From contig CAYQZW010000074.1 of NCBI GenBank assembly GCA_964422065.1, positions 1 through 8,835 on the forward strand: a stretch of 8,835 nucleotides of DNA, in the 5' to 3' direction. The notes below the pieces were generated by a model, which worked only from the letters and a program-made list of their open reading frames with translations, had not been told where the DNA came from and did no database searches. This DNA comes from S141-55 sp964422065. GTDB taxonomy: Bacteria; Hydrothermota; Hydrothermia; WGAB01. A program made the position numbers and the translations under genes. Each line of letters opens with the position of its first letter. Positions within the stretch are counted from its first letter, which is position 1. Of this stretch, positions 1-6,562 are shown piece by piece.

Positions 1-2276
1 TCTCAGGTGACCTCAACGGCATCCAGGGCCATGCGCGACTCCTCCGGGGAGCGTACCGGACCCAACCGATCGAGGCTCTGGAAGCCGACCTCCAATTCCA
101 ATGGGCCCGCAAACGGTGGCGGATCCAGAATATCGTCGCACAATCCCCACGTCTCCGGGGTTCCCTTGCGCAGGACCAGGGACGCCTGGCGGGTCTCCTT
201 GAGGTCGAAGGACTCCGGGCCTCGGTTTGGACCCCCAACGCAAGTGGACAAGTGAATCTGAGAATGGCCTTTGATATGATGGGGGATACCACATGGCTCC
301 GGGGAACTGTGGAAGGGGAAAGTTTGACGCTCCCTGGATTGGCGCTGCGGAATTTCCAGTTCAGGGTTCAGGGTCCAATCCGCAACCTCCGCATCCAGGG
401 CCAGGCCCAGGATCTCCGACTCCAGGGACAGGGTTTCCATACCGTGAAAGCAGCGTTCCAGCGGACCAACGGTATGTGGCATTTCCGGGCTCAAGGCATA
501 TCCGACCTCGGACCCGACGTTTTCCTACGGGGCATGTGGGAGTTCGCCCCCAACCGGACGACTGTGAGGGCGGAAACCCTTCGTCTCGTCTATCCCCAAA
601 CCGGTGCGACCTTTGTCGGCACCTTCACCCTGAGCAAAGATAGTGGAAGGCTTTACTTTGTGGGGGAAGGCCGGGACGATCAGGGTGGACATCTCCAGGC
701 CTTGGCAACAGTGGACTCCTTGCTTGCCGTTTCGGTCACGGTTGAAAGCCTCAATCTCCAAGCATTGCCCGTGCCTCCAGATGTAGATGGGACAGTAGAC
801 CTGAATCTCCAGGTGCAGGGCGATTTAAAAACCCCTGAACTCCTGCTCCAAGGACGATGGCAAGGCCATACCTTAGGAAAACTCCGTGTAGACACTATGG
901 ACTTCCAGGTCCGTTACCACCAGGACTCCCTGGTGATCCAGCGGCTTCGAGTCCTGAGCCAAGGTCGTGAGGCTCGCTTGGAAGGATCCATCATAGCCCA
1001 CCTTTCAGATTTCCGGGATCGGCATCGTCTCTTGCAAGCCCCTGTGGACCTCCATTTGCTGGCCTGGCGCTGGCCTGCAACAGATTGGCTGAATCAATTC
1101 ACGGATGACCTGTACTTTGAAGACGCCACCGTTACCCTGGACCTTTTCTTCAGGGGGACCCTTCAGAATCCGAGACTTGAAGGGAAATTAACCCAAGATG
1201 CCAAGACTGTCGTCCTGGTGCCCGCGGGTACGGTCATCGAAAACTGGCGAATGGAGGGCCAGGCCCAAGACCATGCCTTCGAAATCACACGTCTCTCCGG
1301 TCAAACCAACGGCGGTAGGGTCCAGGGGAACGGGTATCTAAGGTTCCGTGGAGTCCAGGTCGACAGTGTTTCGCTGTCGTTACAACTCCGGAAGTTTCCC
1401 CTGAGGCCCTCGCCGGAGATTGACGTCGAGGTTGCCGGCCAGATCCAAGTCCACGGGGCCCTCCCTCGCATCTTCGTGGAGGGCGACCTCACTCTTGAAC
1501 AGGGGTATCTCAGTTTGCCGTTCGGCAAATCCAAGGCCCCCAGCCAGCCAGAAGCACCGTCGCCGATCCGCTATCGCATCACCATAAAATCCCCTGGACG
1601 TGTCTACTTCATCAACGACGTCGTCCAGGCAGAACTCAAAACCGATCTCGTGATTACCAAAGACCAAGACGTCGGACGGAGCATCTCTGGTACCCTGGAA
1701 ATCCTGAACGGGACCTTTTTATACCTGGACCGCGCCTTCACCATCACCGAAGGACGGATGGTCTTCAATCAGGATGTCGAACTGAACCCTGAGATCCAGT
1801 TCCATGCGGAGAACCTGGTCCAGGACAGTATCCTAGTGACGCTGGTCGCCACAGGAACCCTCCAAAGCCCGGAAGTGAACTTAACCTCTGATCCTCCCCT
1901 CTCCTTGGAAGATATCATTGCGCTTTTGTCTTTTGGTCGGACACTGGCGCAGTTAACCCCCTCCTTGACGAGCATGGCGTACATTCGGGAACGTTCCTTA
2001 AACTTGGCGGAGGCGTTGGTCTCCCGTGAACTCAAGCAGCGCTTGAGGCTCACGGAACTTGAGATCGCCACAGGGCTTACCGGTCGGGACCCCCATTTCA
2101 CCGTTGGATTTTATCTCTCACCCAAAGTCCACATCCGCTACACCCACGACATTTTGAGTCCAACAAAAGACATCTTCCTTCTGAATTACACCTTGACCTC
2201 CCGGATTGGGCTTTATATTGAGCGGGACAGGGATGGGCGATTGGGGGGTGGGTTGAATTTCAGGGTCCGGTTCTAA
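1..2276 (+). CDS. tamB: TamB-like translocation/assembly module protein (DUF490), 5'-truncated
   Basis: The frame is open from the window edge (first full codon at base 3) to TAA at 2274-2276, giving 757 visible residues; the true start lies upstream. The GTG at 252 is internal, because the same beta-rich pattern runs through it. Most of the visible part is repetitive alternating polar/hydrophobic sequence, as in the long beta-helical groove of TamB/AsmA-like proteins. The last third matches the conserved TamB C-terminal domain: a 'GTLEILNGTFLYLDRAFTI' stretch near 1690-1745, then 'SDPPLSLEDIIALLSFGR' at about 1887-1940. It ends in GLNFRVRF, alternating residues with a terminal Phe like an outer-membrane beta-signal. 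Family knowledge: inner-membrane-anchored, periplasm-spanning proteins that help outer-membrane protein insertion or carry phospholipid to the outer membrane. No tamA/bamA-like gene is visible, so the symbol reflects family only. It converges on the repeat lipoprotein gene. Confidence 0.88.
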   Translation, partial: SGDLNGIQGHARLLRGAYRTQPIEALEADLQFQWARKRWRIQNIVAQSPRLRGSLAQDQGRLAGLLEVEGLRASVWTPNASGQVNLRMAFDMMGDTTWLRGTVEGESLTLPGLALRNFQFRVQGPIRNLRIQGQAQDLRLQGQGFHTVKAAFQRTNGMWHFRAQGISDLGPDVFLRGMWEFAPNRTTVRAETLRLVYPQTGATFVGTFTLSKDSGRLYFVGEGRDDQGGHLQALATVDSLLAVSVTVESLNLQALPVPPDVDGTVDLNLQVQGDLKTPELLLQGRWQGHTLGKLRVDTMDFQVRYHQDSLVIQRLRVLSQGREARLEGSIIAHLSDFRDRHRLLQAPVDLHLLAWRWPATDWLNQFTDDLYFEDATVTLDLFFRGTLQNPRLEGKLTQDAKTVVLVPAGTVIENWRMEGQAQDHAFEITRLSGQTNGGRVQGNGYLRFRGVQVDSVSLSLQLRKFPLRPSPEIDVEVAGQIQVHGALPRIFVEGDLTLEQGYLSLPFGKSKAPSQPEAPSPIRYRITIKSPGRVYFINDVVQAELKTDLVITKDQDVGRSISGTLEILNGTFLYLDRAFTITEGRMVFNQDVELNPEIQFHAENLVQDSILVTLVATGTLQSPEVNLTSDPPLSLEDIIALLSFGRTLAQLTPSLTSMAYIRERSLNLAEALVSRELKQRLRLTELEIATGLTGRDPHFTVGFYLSPKVHIRYTHDILSPTKDIFLLNYTLTSRIGLYIERDRDGRLGGGLNFRVRF

Positions 2277-2279
2277 GCC

Positions 2280-2603
2280 TCATTTCCAGTGGCCGGGGAC
2301 CCAAACCCAGCCGCGTCGGGTCTTTTTCCAGTGTCCAGGCACCCAGGTTTTGCCTTTGGGGCGGAGTTCCCAGTGCCCTGGAACCCAGACATACCGCCGC
2401 CCATTCCACTTCCAGTGTCCTGGAATCCAGACCGCATGGGGAGCCGGCTTCGGAGGCTTCACCTCGACCTTCACCGGTGGCGGGGGCTCCTGGACATAAA
2501 CCACCCGCGGGGCGCACGACCAGGCCTGGCTCCCCAAGATCACCAGGGCCAGAACCCCAACCCATGAACCCTTCCTGATGTCCAGACGCACTCCTTTCTT
2601 CAT
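2280..2603 (-). CDS. Small lipoprotein-like protein with four WxPGHW repeats (YXWGXW/WXXGXW family)
   Basis: This 107-residue protein starts at ATG 2603-2601 with a good Shine-Dalgarno GGAGGG (2616-2611 on the minus strand) 7 bases upstream. The N-terminus MKKGVRLDIRKG is basic, followed by a hydrophobic stretch (about 14-27) ending at Cys30 in QAWSC. This is a plausible but imperfect lipobox, with Trp at -2. Residues 39-54 are rich in Pro and Lys. The rest is four copies of W-[IV]-PGHW, beginning at residues 59, 73, 87 and 101, an exact 14-residue period; the protein ends one residue after the last copy. WXXGXW-repeat proteins are common small exported proteins of unknown function. I infer a secreted or outer-membrane-anchored protein. 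It is transcribed away from ispA and converges on TamB, with three bases between stop codons. Confidence 0.82.
   Translation of the reverse strand: MKKGVRLDIRKGSWVGVLALVILGSQAWSCAPRVVYVQEPPPPVKVEVKPPKPAPHAVWIPGHWKWNGRRYVWVPGHWELRPKGKTWVPGHWKKTRRGWVWVPGHWK
2286..2430 (-). repeat. 42-bp tandem coding repeat, four degenerate copies
   Basis: The WxPGHW repeats are visible in the DNA as a CCAGTG(g/t/c)CC... unit recurring every 42 bases on the plus strand (for example at 2286 and 2328). Copies have diverged at third positions while the W, P, G, H, W codons are kept, which suggests an old repeat under protein-level selection rather than recent slippage. Confidence 0.7.
2298..2327 (+). terminator. 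Possible intrinsic terminator of the TamB gene, inside the opposing gene
   Basis: A short GC-rich inverted repeat (GACCC at 2298-2302 with GGGTC at 2318-2322, or the alternative ACCC/GGGT with a smaller loop) is followed directly by five T at 2323-2327, just downstream of the TamB stop. The stem is only 4-5 bp and the loop is 9-15 nt. The T-run also encodes lysines of the opposite-strand gene, so this could be chance. Confidence 0.3.
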
Positions 2604-2668
2604 GGCTTTTCCCTCCGGTTTTCATCATTTTCAACCCTTTTAGACGTCGATCCAACCCCTCAGGTTCC

Positions 2669-2682
2669 CTTGAGTTTTCAAG
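2669..2682. promoter_or_regulatory. Small inverted repeat upstream of the ispA promoter
   Basis: CTTGA-gttt-TCAAG is a perfect 5+5 inverted repeat with a 4-base centre. It ends 8 bases before the -35 box of the ispA promoter and sits between the two divergent genes. The second half also begins a direct repeat of AGTTTTC (2673-2679 and 2681-2687). It could be an operator or an AT-rich upstream element; no known regulator site is recognised. Confidence 0.25.
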
Positions 2683-2690
2683 TTTTCTGT

Positions 2691-2719
2691 TTGACTTACC
2701 CATCGAGTTTCACTAAACT
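2691..2719 (+). promoter_or_regulatory. Promoter of the ispA operon (probably leaderless)
   Basis: The -35 box TTGACT (2691-2696, 5 of 6 consensus) is followed by exactly 17 bases and the -10 box TAAACT (2714-2719, 4 of 6, TAnnnT type). The expected start of transcription, about 7 bases beyond the -10, falls at 2726-2728, on or next to the A of the ispA ATG (2728). No Shine-Dalgarno sequence precedes that ATG, so the transcript is predicted to be leaderless or nearly so. Confidence 0.65.
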
Positions 2720-2727
2720 TACTTCCC

Positions 2728-3612
2728 ATGAACCTCGAAGTGTTCCTCCAAGAAAAGAAGCGCCAAATTGACGAGGCATTAGATCGTTTCCTCCCCAAGG
2801 AGACCGACCCCCCGGAGATCCTCTCACGGGCCATGCGGTATACCCTCTTTGCAGGGGGCAAACGATTGCGTCCCATCCTCACCTTGACATCCTACGAGGT
2901 CTGTGGTGGGACGGATCCCGATGAGGTCATGCCCTTGGCATGTGCCTTGGAGTTGATCCATACCTTCTCCTTGATCCATGACGACTTGCCGGCCATGGAC
3001 GACGATGATTATCGGCGCGGCAAGCCCTCAAGTCATAAGGTCTTTGGCGAGGGGATGGCGATCCTCGCGGGAGATGCGCTCTTTGCGTATGCCTTTGATC
3101 TGGCGGTCCGGGCACCTTTGCCTGCGTCGGTGGTCTTGGACGCCCTTCGTGAGATCCTCTGGGCGTCGGGCCGGGAAGGCATGATCGGTGGACAGGTGGA
3201 AGATCTGATGGCGGAAGGGACAGAGCCTACACCGGAGAAGGTTCTGCGAATCCACACGCGGAAGACCGCGGCCCTCATTCGCGCGAGTATGGTGGTCGGT
3301 GGCATCGCGGCACGTTCCGACCCCAAAACCCTGGAAGTTCTCAAAGAGGCTGGCCTGGCCATGGGGATTGCTTTTCAGATTGTAGACGATATCCTGGACG
3401 AAGTGGGCGAAGAAAAGGCCTTGGGAAAGCGATCCCACAAGGACCGCGCCCGGGGCAAGTGTACCTATCCACGGGTCTTCGGCATCGAGCGCGCCAAGCA
3501 GGATGCCATGGCGTACCGGGATCGTGCAAAGTCCCTCCTTGAACAGCAGTTTGGAACCCGTGCAGAGACCCTGTTGGCGTTGGCAGACTTCATCGTGGAC
3601 CGGATTTATTGA
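2728..3612 (+). CDS. ispA: Type II (bacterial) farnesyl diphosphate synthase
   Basis: This 294-residue protein is the usual length for IspA. It condenses IPP with DMAPP and then GPP to give FPP (C15), precursor of undecaprenyl carriers and quinone tails, in the cytoplasm. Visible motifs: substrate-binding GKR at 44-46; first Asp-rich motif DDLPAMD at 85-91, with the two-residue insertion typical of type II enzymes; GQVEDL at 155-160; second Asp-rich motif DDILD at 220-224; and GKCTYP at 243-248. Phe80, five residues before the first Asp, is a bulky aromatic where E. coli IspA has Tyr, which supports a C15 rather than C20 product. ATG 2728 is chosen because the N-terminus MNLEVFLQEKKRQID aligns in length with the family and the promoter points at it; no ribosome-binding site is seen. 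First gene of a six-gene block, one base before the DUF212 gene. Confidence 0.95.
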   Translation: MNLEVFLQEKKRQIDEALDRFLPKETDPPEILSRAMRYTLFAGGKRLRPILTLTSYEVCGGTDPDEVMPLACALELIHTFSLIHDDLPAMDDDDYRRGKPSSHKVFGEGMAILAGDALFAYAFDLAVRAPLPASVVLDALREILWASGREGMIGGQVEDLMAEGTEPTPEKVLRIHTRKTAALIRASMVVGGIAARSDPKTLEVLKEAGLAMGIAFQIVDDILDEVGEEKALGKRSHKDRARGKCTYPRVFGIERAKQDAMAYRDRAKSLLEQQFGTRAETLLALADFIVDRIY

Positions 3613-3613
3613 G

Positions 3614-4069
3614 ATGACTGTCCTCCGCGAGATTTTCACCAACGAATATGTCATCTTCCCCCTCCTGATCGGTGTTTTGGCGCAACTTTACAAGTTCTTT
3701 TACCACTTTGCCCGAGAAGGCCGACCGGATTTCCAATGGCTCATCACAACCGGTGGGATGCCGAGTTCCCATTCGGCATCGGTCATGAGCCTTTCCACTC
3801 TCATCGGGCTCCGACATGGCTTTGACTCACCGTTATTCGGGCTGGTGCTGTTCTTTAGTTTGATCATCATGTACGATGCGGCCGGTCTCCGACGCGCCGC
3901 AGGTGAACAGGCAGCCGTGATCAACAAGATGCTGGAAGAATTTAGCGTCTCCCACACAATCCGAGAAGAACGACTCCGTGAACTATTGGGCCATACACCG
4001 ACGGAAGTCTTGGTCGGTGCCCTTGCCGGGATCGTAGCGTCGGTGATCTTCGCGAGGTTGTTCCCATGA
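3614..4069 (+). CDS. Divergent PAP2 family membrane protein (DUF212, YuiD-like)
   Basis: This 151-residue integral membrane protein begins at ATG 3614, one base after the ispA TGA (TGAGATG), so translation is probably coupled. The same frame stays open upstream inside ispA (back to 3503), but that part is a shadow of ispA. Diagnostic motifs: GGMPSSHSA at 47-55, DAAGLRRAAGEQA at 88-100 and ELLGHTPTEV at 123-132. These correspond to the PSGH and (G)H...(D/E)V blocks of the PAP2/acid phosphatase superfamily, in the diverged form of the DUF212 family. Lys27 and Arg34 occupy the spacing of the first PAP2 motif, but the RP is not kept. Hydrophobic segments are near 12-30, 45-65, 73-88 and 132-149. 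No biochemical function is established for the family; its position next to FPP synthase suggests, as inference only, dephosphorylation of a prenyl or lipid phosphate. It overlaps the next gene by 4 bases. Confidence 0.9.
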   Translation: MTVLREIFTNEYVIFPLLIGVLAQLYKFFYHFAREGRPDFQWLITTGGMPSSHSASVMSLSTLIGLRHGFDSPLFGLVLFFSLIIMYDAAGLRRAAGEQAAVINKMLEEFSVSHTIREERLRELLGHTPTEVLVGALAGIVASVIFARLFP

Positions 4070-4677
4070 GTACGATCCAGGAACTCCTGCTTTTGGTGAT
4101 CCCCATCCTCTACGCATTGACCATTCATGAGGTGGCCCATGGATGGGTGGCGCTTCGACTGGGAGATCCCACTGCAAAGTATGCCGGTCGCCTGACCCTA
4201 AACCCCTTGAAACATCTGGACCCGATCGGGACCCTGATGTTGTTCATCGCGAAAATCGGCTGGGCCAAGCCTGTCCCCGTCAATCCCATGTATTTGCGGA
4301 ACCCTACACGGGACATGGCACTTGTTGCATTGGCCGGTCCTACATCCAACTTCCTCTCGGCCTTTGTGTTCGGCCAGATCTATCGGGTGATCCAAGGCAA
4401 TCCGGTGCTGCCCTATCTGGATACCCTCGTCTTCTTCTTTGTGTACATCAACCTGATCCTTGGCTTTTTCAATCTAATCCCGTTGGCGCCCCTGGACGGC
4501 TGGCGGATCTTGTCCTACGTTTTACCTCGGGAACCTTGGGTCTATACGCTTGAGCGGTCCGGCCCCATCCTCCTTTTGATCGTCATCGTGATGCCCATGT
4601 TTCTGGGCATTAATCTTTTGGGGATGGTCTTGAGCCCCCTCATGCAAATCGGCTTACACCTGACGATAGGAGGATAG
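4066..4677 (+). CDS. Minimal site-2 protease (M50 family zinc metalloprotease)
   Basis: This 203-residue intramembrane metalloprotease homologue has zinc-site HEVAH at 21-25 within the first membrane helix and the third zinc ligand Asp144 in NLIPLAPLDG (136-145). About five hydrophobic segments fit the compact M50 fold. There is no PDZ or CBS domain, so it belongs to the short S2P group (YwhC-like) rather than RseP. The segment KPVPVNPMYLRNPTRDM (68-84) and ALAGPTSN (88-95) are typical of this group. Known role of the superfamily: cleaving transmembrane segments of anti-sigma factors, signal-peptide remnants or other membrane proteins; its substrate here is unknown. It starts with ATGA overlap with the DUF212 stop and ends TAG at 4675-4677, overlapping the ribosome-binding region of fabH. 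Confidence 0.93.
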   Translation: MSTIQELLLLVIPILYALTIHEVAHGWVALRLGDPTAKYAGRLTLNPLKHLDPIGTLMLFIAKIGWAKPVPVNPMYLRNPTRDMALVALAGPTSNFLSAFVFGQIYRVIQGNPVLPYLDTLVFFFVYINLILGFFNLIPLAPLDGWRILSYVLPREPWVYTLERSGPILLLIVIVMPMFLGINLLGMVLSPLMQIGLHLTIGG

Positions 4678-4682
4678 GACTG

Positions 4683-5663
4683 ATGGGCATTCGGATTCTG
4701 GGTGTCGGTGCATATGTGCCAGATCAGGTCTTGACCAATGCCGACCTCGAGAAAATGGTCGAGACCTCGGATGAGTGGATCATTGAGCGGACCGGGATTC
4801 GGGAGCGACGGATCGCAAGCAAGGACCAAGCAACATCCGACCTGGCATACGAAGCAACGCTCCGGGTACTCGATCGGACCGGTCTATCTCCTGAAGATCT
4901 CGACATGATTATCGTGGGTACGGCAACACCGGACATGCCTTTCCCGGCTACGGCGTGCCTGCTCCAGGCTCGCTTGGGGATCAAAGGGAGACCCTGTTTT
5001 GATATCGAGGCTGCCTGCCCCGGGTTTATCTATGCGCTGGAGGTCGCGCGCGGGATGCTCAGCATCGGCGACACCTACCGACATGTCCTGGTGGTCGGCG
5101 CCGAAACCCTGACAAAGATCACGGACTTTACCGATCGGAATACCTGTGTGTTGTTTGGGGATGGTGCAGGGGCAGCGATCCTGGCCAAGGATGAAAGCGA
5201 TCACGGGATCCTCGCCACCTATCTCGGCGGGGATGGGACCCTGGCGGACCTCCTGTATATGCCCGCGGGCGGCTCTCGAAAACCGGCCTCTCTGGAAACG
5301 GTGAAGAACCGAGAGCACTATCTCAAGATGAAAGGCCGGGAAGTCTTCAAATATGCCGTCCTGGGGATGCAGGAGTCTGTGGTCCGGGCATTAGAACTCG
5401 CTGGCGTCAAACCCGAAGAGGTGGATTGGCTCGTGCCCCATCAGGCCAATCTCCGGATCATTGATGCCACCGCCAAGCGGATCAATTTGCCGATGGAGAA
5501 GGTCTATGTCAACATTGACCGATACGGGAACACCTCCGCAGCGTCCATCCCTATTGCTCTGGCAGAAATGCAGGATCGGGGGCTCCTGAAGCCCGGCCAA
5601 ATCGTGGTCTTGGTCGCCTTTGGTGCGGGGTTTACCTGGGGAGCCGTGGTGATTCGATGGTAA
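4683..5663 (+). CDS. fabH: Beta-ketoacyl-ACP synthase III
   Basis: At 326 residues this is the standard FabH length. It starts fatty acid synthesis by condensing an acyl-CoA (acetyl or branched primer) with malonyl-ACP, in the cytoplasm. The catalytic triad is complete: Cys112 in EAACPGF, His253 in VPHQAN and Asn283 in YGNTSAASIP. Also present are TSDEWIIERTGIRERR (28-43) and the C-terminal GAGFTWG glycine motif (314-320). ATG 4683 is preceded by AGGAGG (4668-4673), 9 bases upstream and lying across the end of the protease gene. The sequence does not reveal whether it prefers straight or branched primers. No fabD, fabG or acpP is adjacent, unlike the common fab cluster. It overlaps the next gene by 7 bases. 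Confidence 0.96.
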   Translation: MGIRILGVGAYVPDQVLTNADLEKMVETSDEWIIERTGIRERRIASKDQATSDLAYEATLRVLDRTGLSPEDLDMIIVGTATPDMPFPATACLLQARLGIKGRPCFDIEAACPGFIYALEVARGMLSIGDTYRHVLVVGAETLTKITDFTDRNTCVLFGDGAGAAILAKDESDHGILATYLGGDGTLADLLYMPAGGSRKPASLETVKNREHYLKMKGREVFKYAVLGMQESVVRALELAGVKPEEVDWLVPHQANLRIIDATAKRINLPMEKVYVNIDRYGNTSAASIPIALAEMQDRGLLKPGQIVVLVAFGAGFTWGAVVIRW

Positions 5664-6550
5664 GACCCAGGGTCTTCCTGACGGGGGCATCCGGCTATGT
5701 CGGCCGAAACTTGGCCCGGGCACTGCACCGTGCGGGCTTTCCGGTGACCTGTGTAGCTCGGCGAACCGACCGCTGTCCACAAGACGCTTGCCAAAGAGTC
5801 CTCCAGGCCGATCTCCGGACCCAGGGACCCTGGGAGGATGCACTTCAAGGCCATGACGTGGTCATCCACCTGGTCGGGATCATCCGGGAACAACCCCGCC
5901 AGGGCATTACGTTTGAGGCCATTCACGTAGAAATGACCCGACGGCTCTTGGAGTCTGCGCAGGCGCATGGCGTCCAACGATGGCTCCAGATGAGCGCCCT
6001 GGGTGCAGACCGCCAGGTCACAGGCTATCAGAAGACCAAAAAACAAGCAGAAGAACTCGTCCAGGCGTCATCGTTGGCGTGGACGATTTTCCGCCCTTCG
6101 GTGATCTTTGGACGCGGGGATGTCCTGACCCGTATGGTTCGGCGTATGATGACGTGGACCCGTGTCTTCCCCTATTTCACCGGGGCCGGCTCTTTTGAAC
6201 TGCAACCGGTTCACATTGAGAACGTGGTCCAAGGGTTCGTAAAGGCTTTACAGATCGAGGAGGCCGTCGGTCAAATCTATGAAGTTGCAGGCCCAGAGGT
6301 TCTGCATTACCGGGAATTTTTGAGGGTGATCCGAGAGACCGTCCCCGGCCCGGTGATCCTCATGCCCTTTCCCGGGGGGCTCATGCACAAACTCACTCGG
6401 GTGCTGCAACACCTCCCGGGCTGGCCCATGACCGAGGAGCAGTTCGTCATGCTGGCTCAAGGCAACACCACATCTCGCTGGCAGGAATACTTTGAGACGT
6501 TTGGATTGGAGCCGATCCCGTTCCGGGCCGAACGGCTTCTGGACGACTAA
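5657..6550 (+). CDS. NDUFA9-like atypical SDR / NAD(P)-binding protein
   Basis: This 297-residue Rossmann protein has an N-terminal nucleotide-binding GASGYVG (10-16), VIHLVGIIRE (69-78), SALGAD (113-118), YxxxK as Y124-K128, FRPSVIFGRGD (145-155) and LQPVHIENV (182-190). This combination marks the NDUFA9/complex-I-accessory-like group of atypical short-chain dehydrogenases, widespread in bacteria where no complex I role is implied. The Tyr and Lys of the SDR active site are present, and Ser113 may complete it, so enzymatic activity is possible; the substrate (quinone, sterol-like or lipid precursor) cannot be read from sequence. ATG 5657 overlaps the last 7 bases of fabH. The gene ends in TAA at 6548-6550, directly followed by the Shine-Dalgarno of the next gene. 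Confidence 0.88.
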   Translation: MVRPRVFLTGASGYVGRNLARALHRAGFPVTCVARRTDRCPQDACQRVLQADLRTQGPWEDALQGHDVVIHLVGIIREQPRQGITFEAIHVEMTRRLLESAQAHGVQRWLQMSALGADRQVTGYQKTKKQAEELVQASSLAWTIFRPSVIFGRGDVLTRMVRRMMTWTRVFPYFTGAGSFELQPVHIENVVQGFVKALQIEEAVGQIYEVAGPEVLHYREFLRVIRETVPGPVILMPFPGGLMHKLTRVLQHLPGWPMTEEQFVMLAQGNTTSRWQEYFETFGLEPIPFRAERLLDD

Positions 6551-6562
6551 AGGAGGTTTGTG

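Noticed and set aside
252..2276. GTG at 252 as the start of the TamB-like gene
   Set aside because: The same frame is open and protein-like back to base 3, with no ribosome-binding site at 252; the gene is simply cut by the window edge.
2260..2703. 147-aa minus-strand frame overlapping the repeat lipoprotein in another frame
   Set aside because: The 107-aa frame has a Shine-Dalgarno, signal sequence and periodic repeats; the longer one shows none and overlaps TamB.
3028..3654. 208-aa minus-strand frame across ispA
   Set aside because: It lies wholly opposite a clear FPP synthase with all catalytic motifs, and its own composition is unlike any recognised protein.
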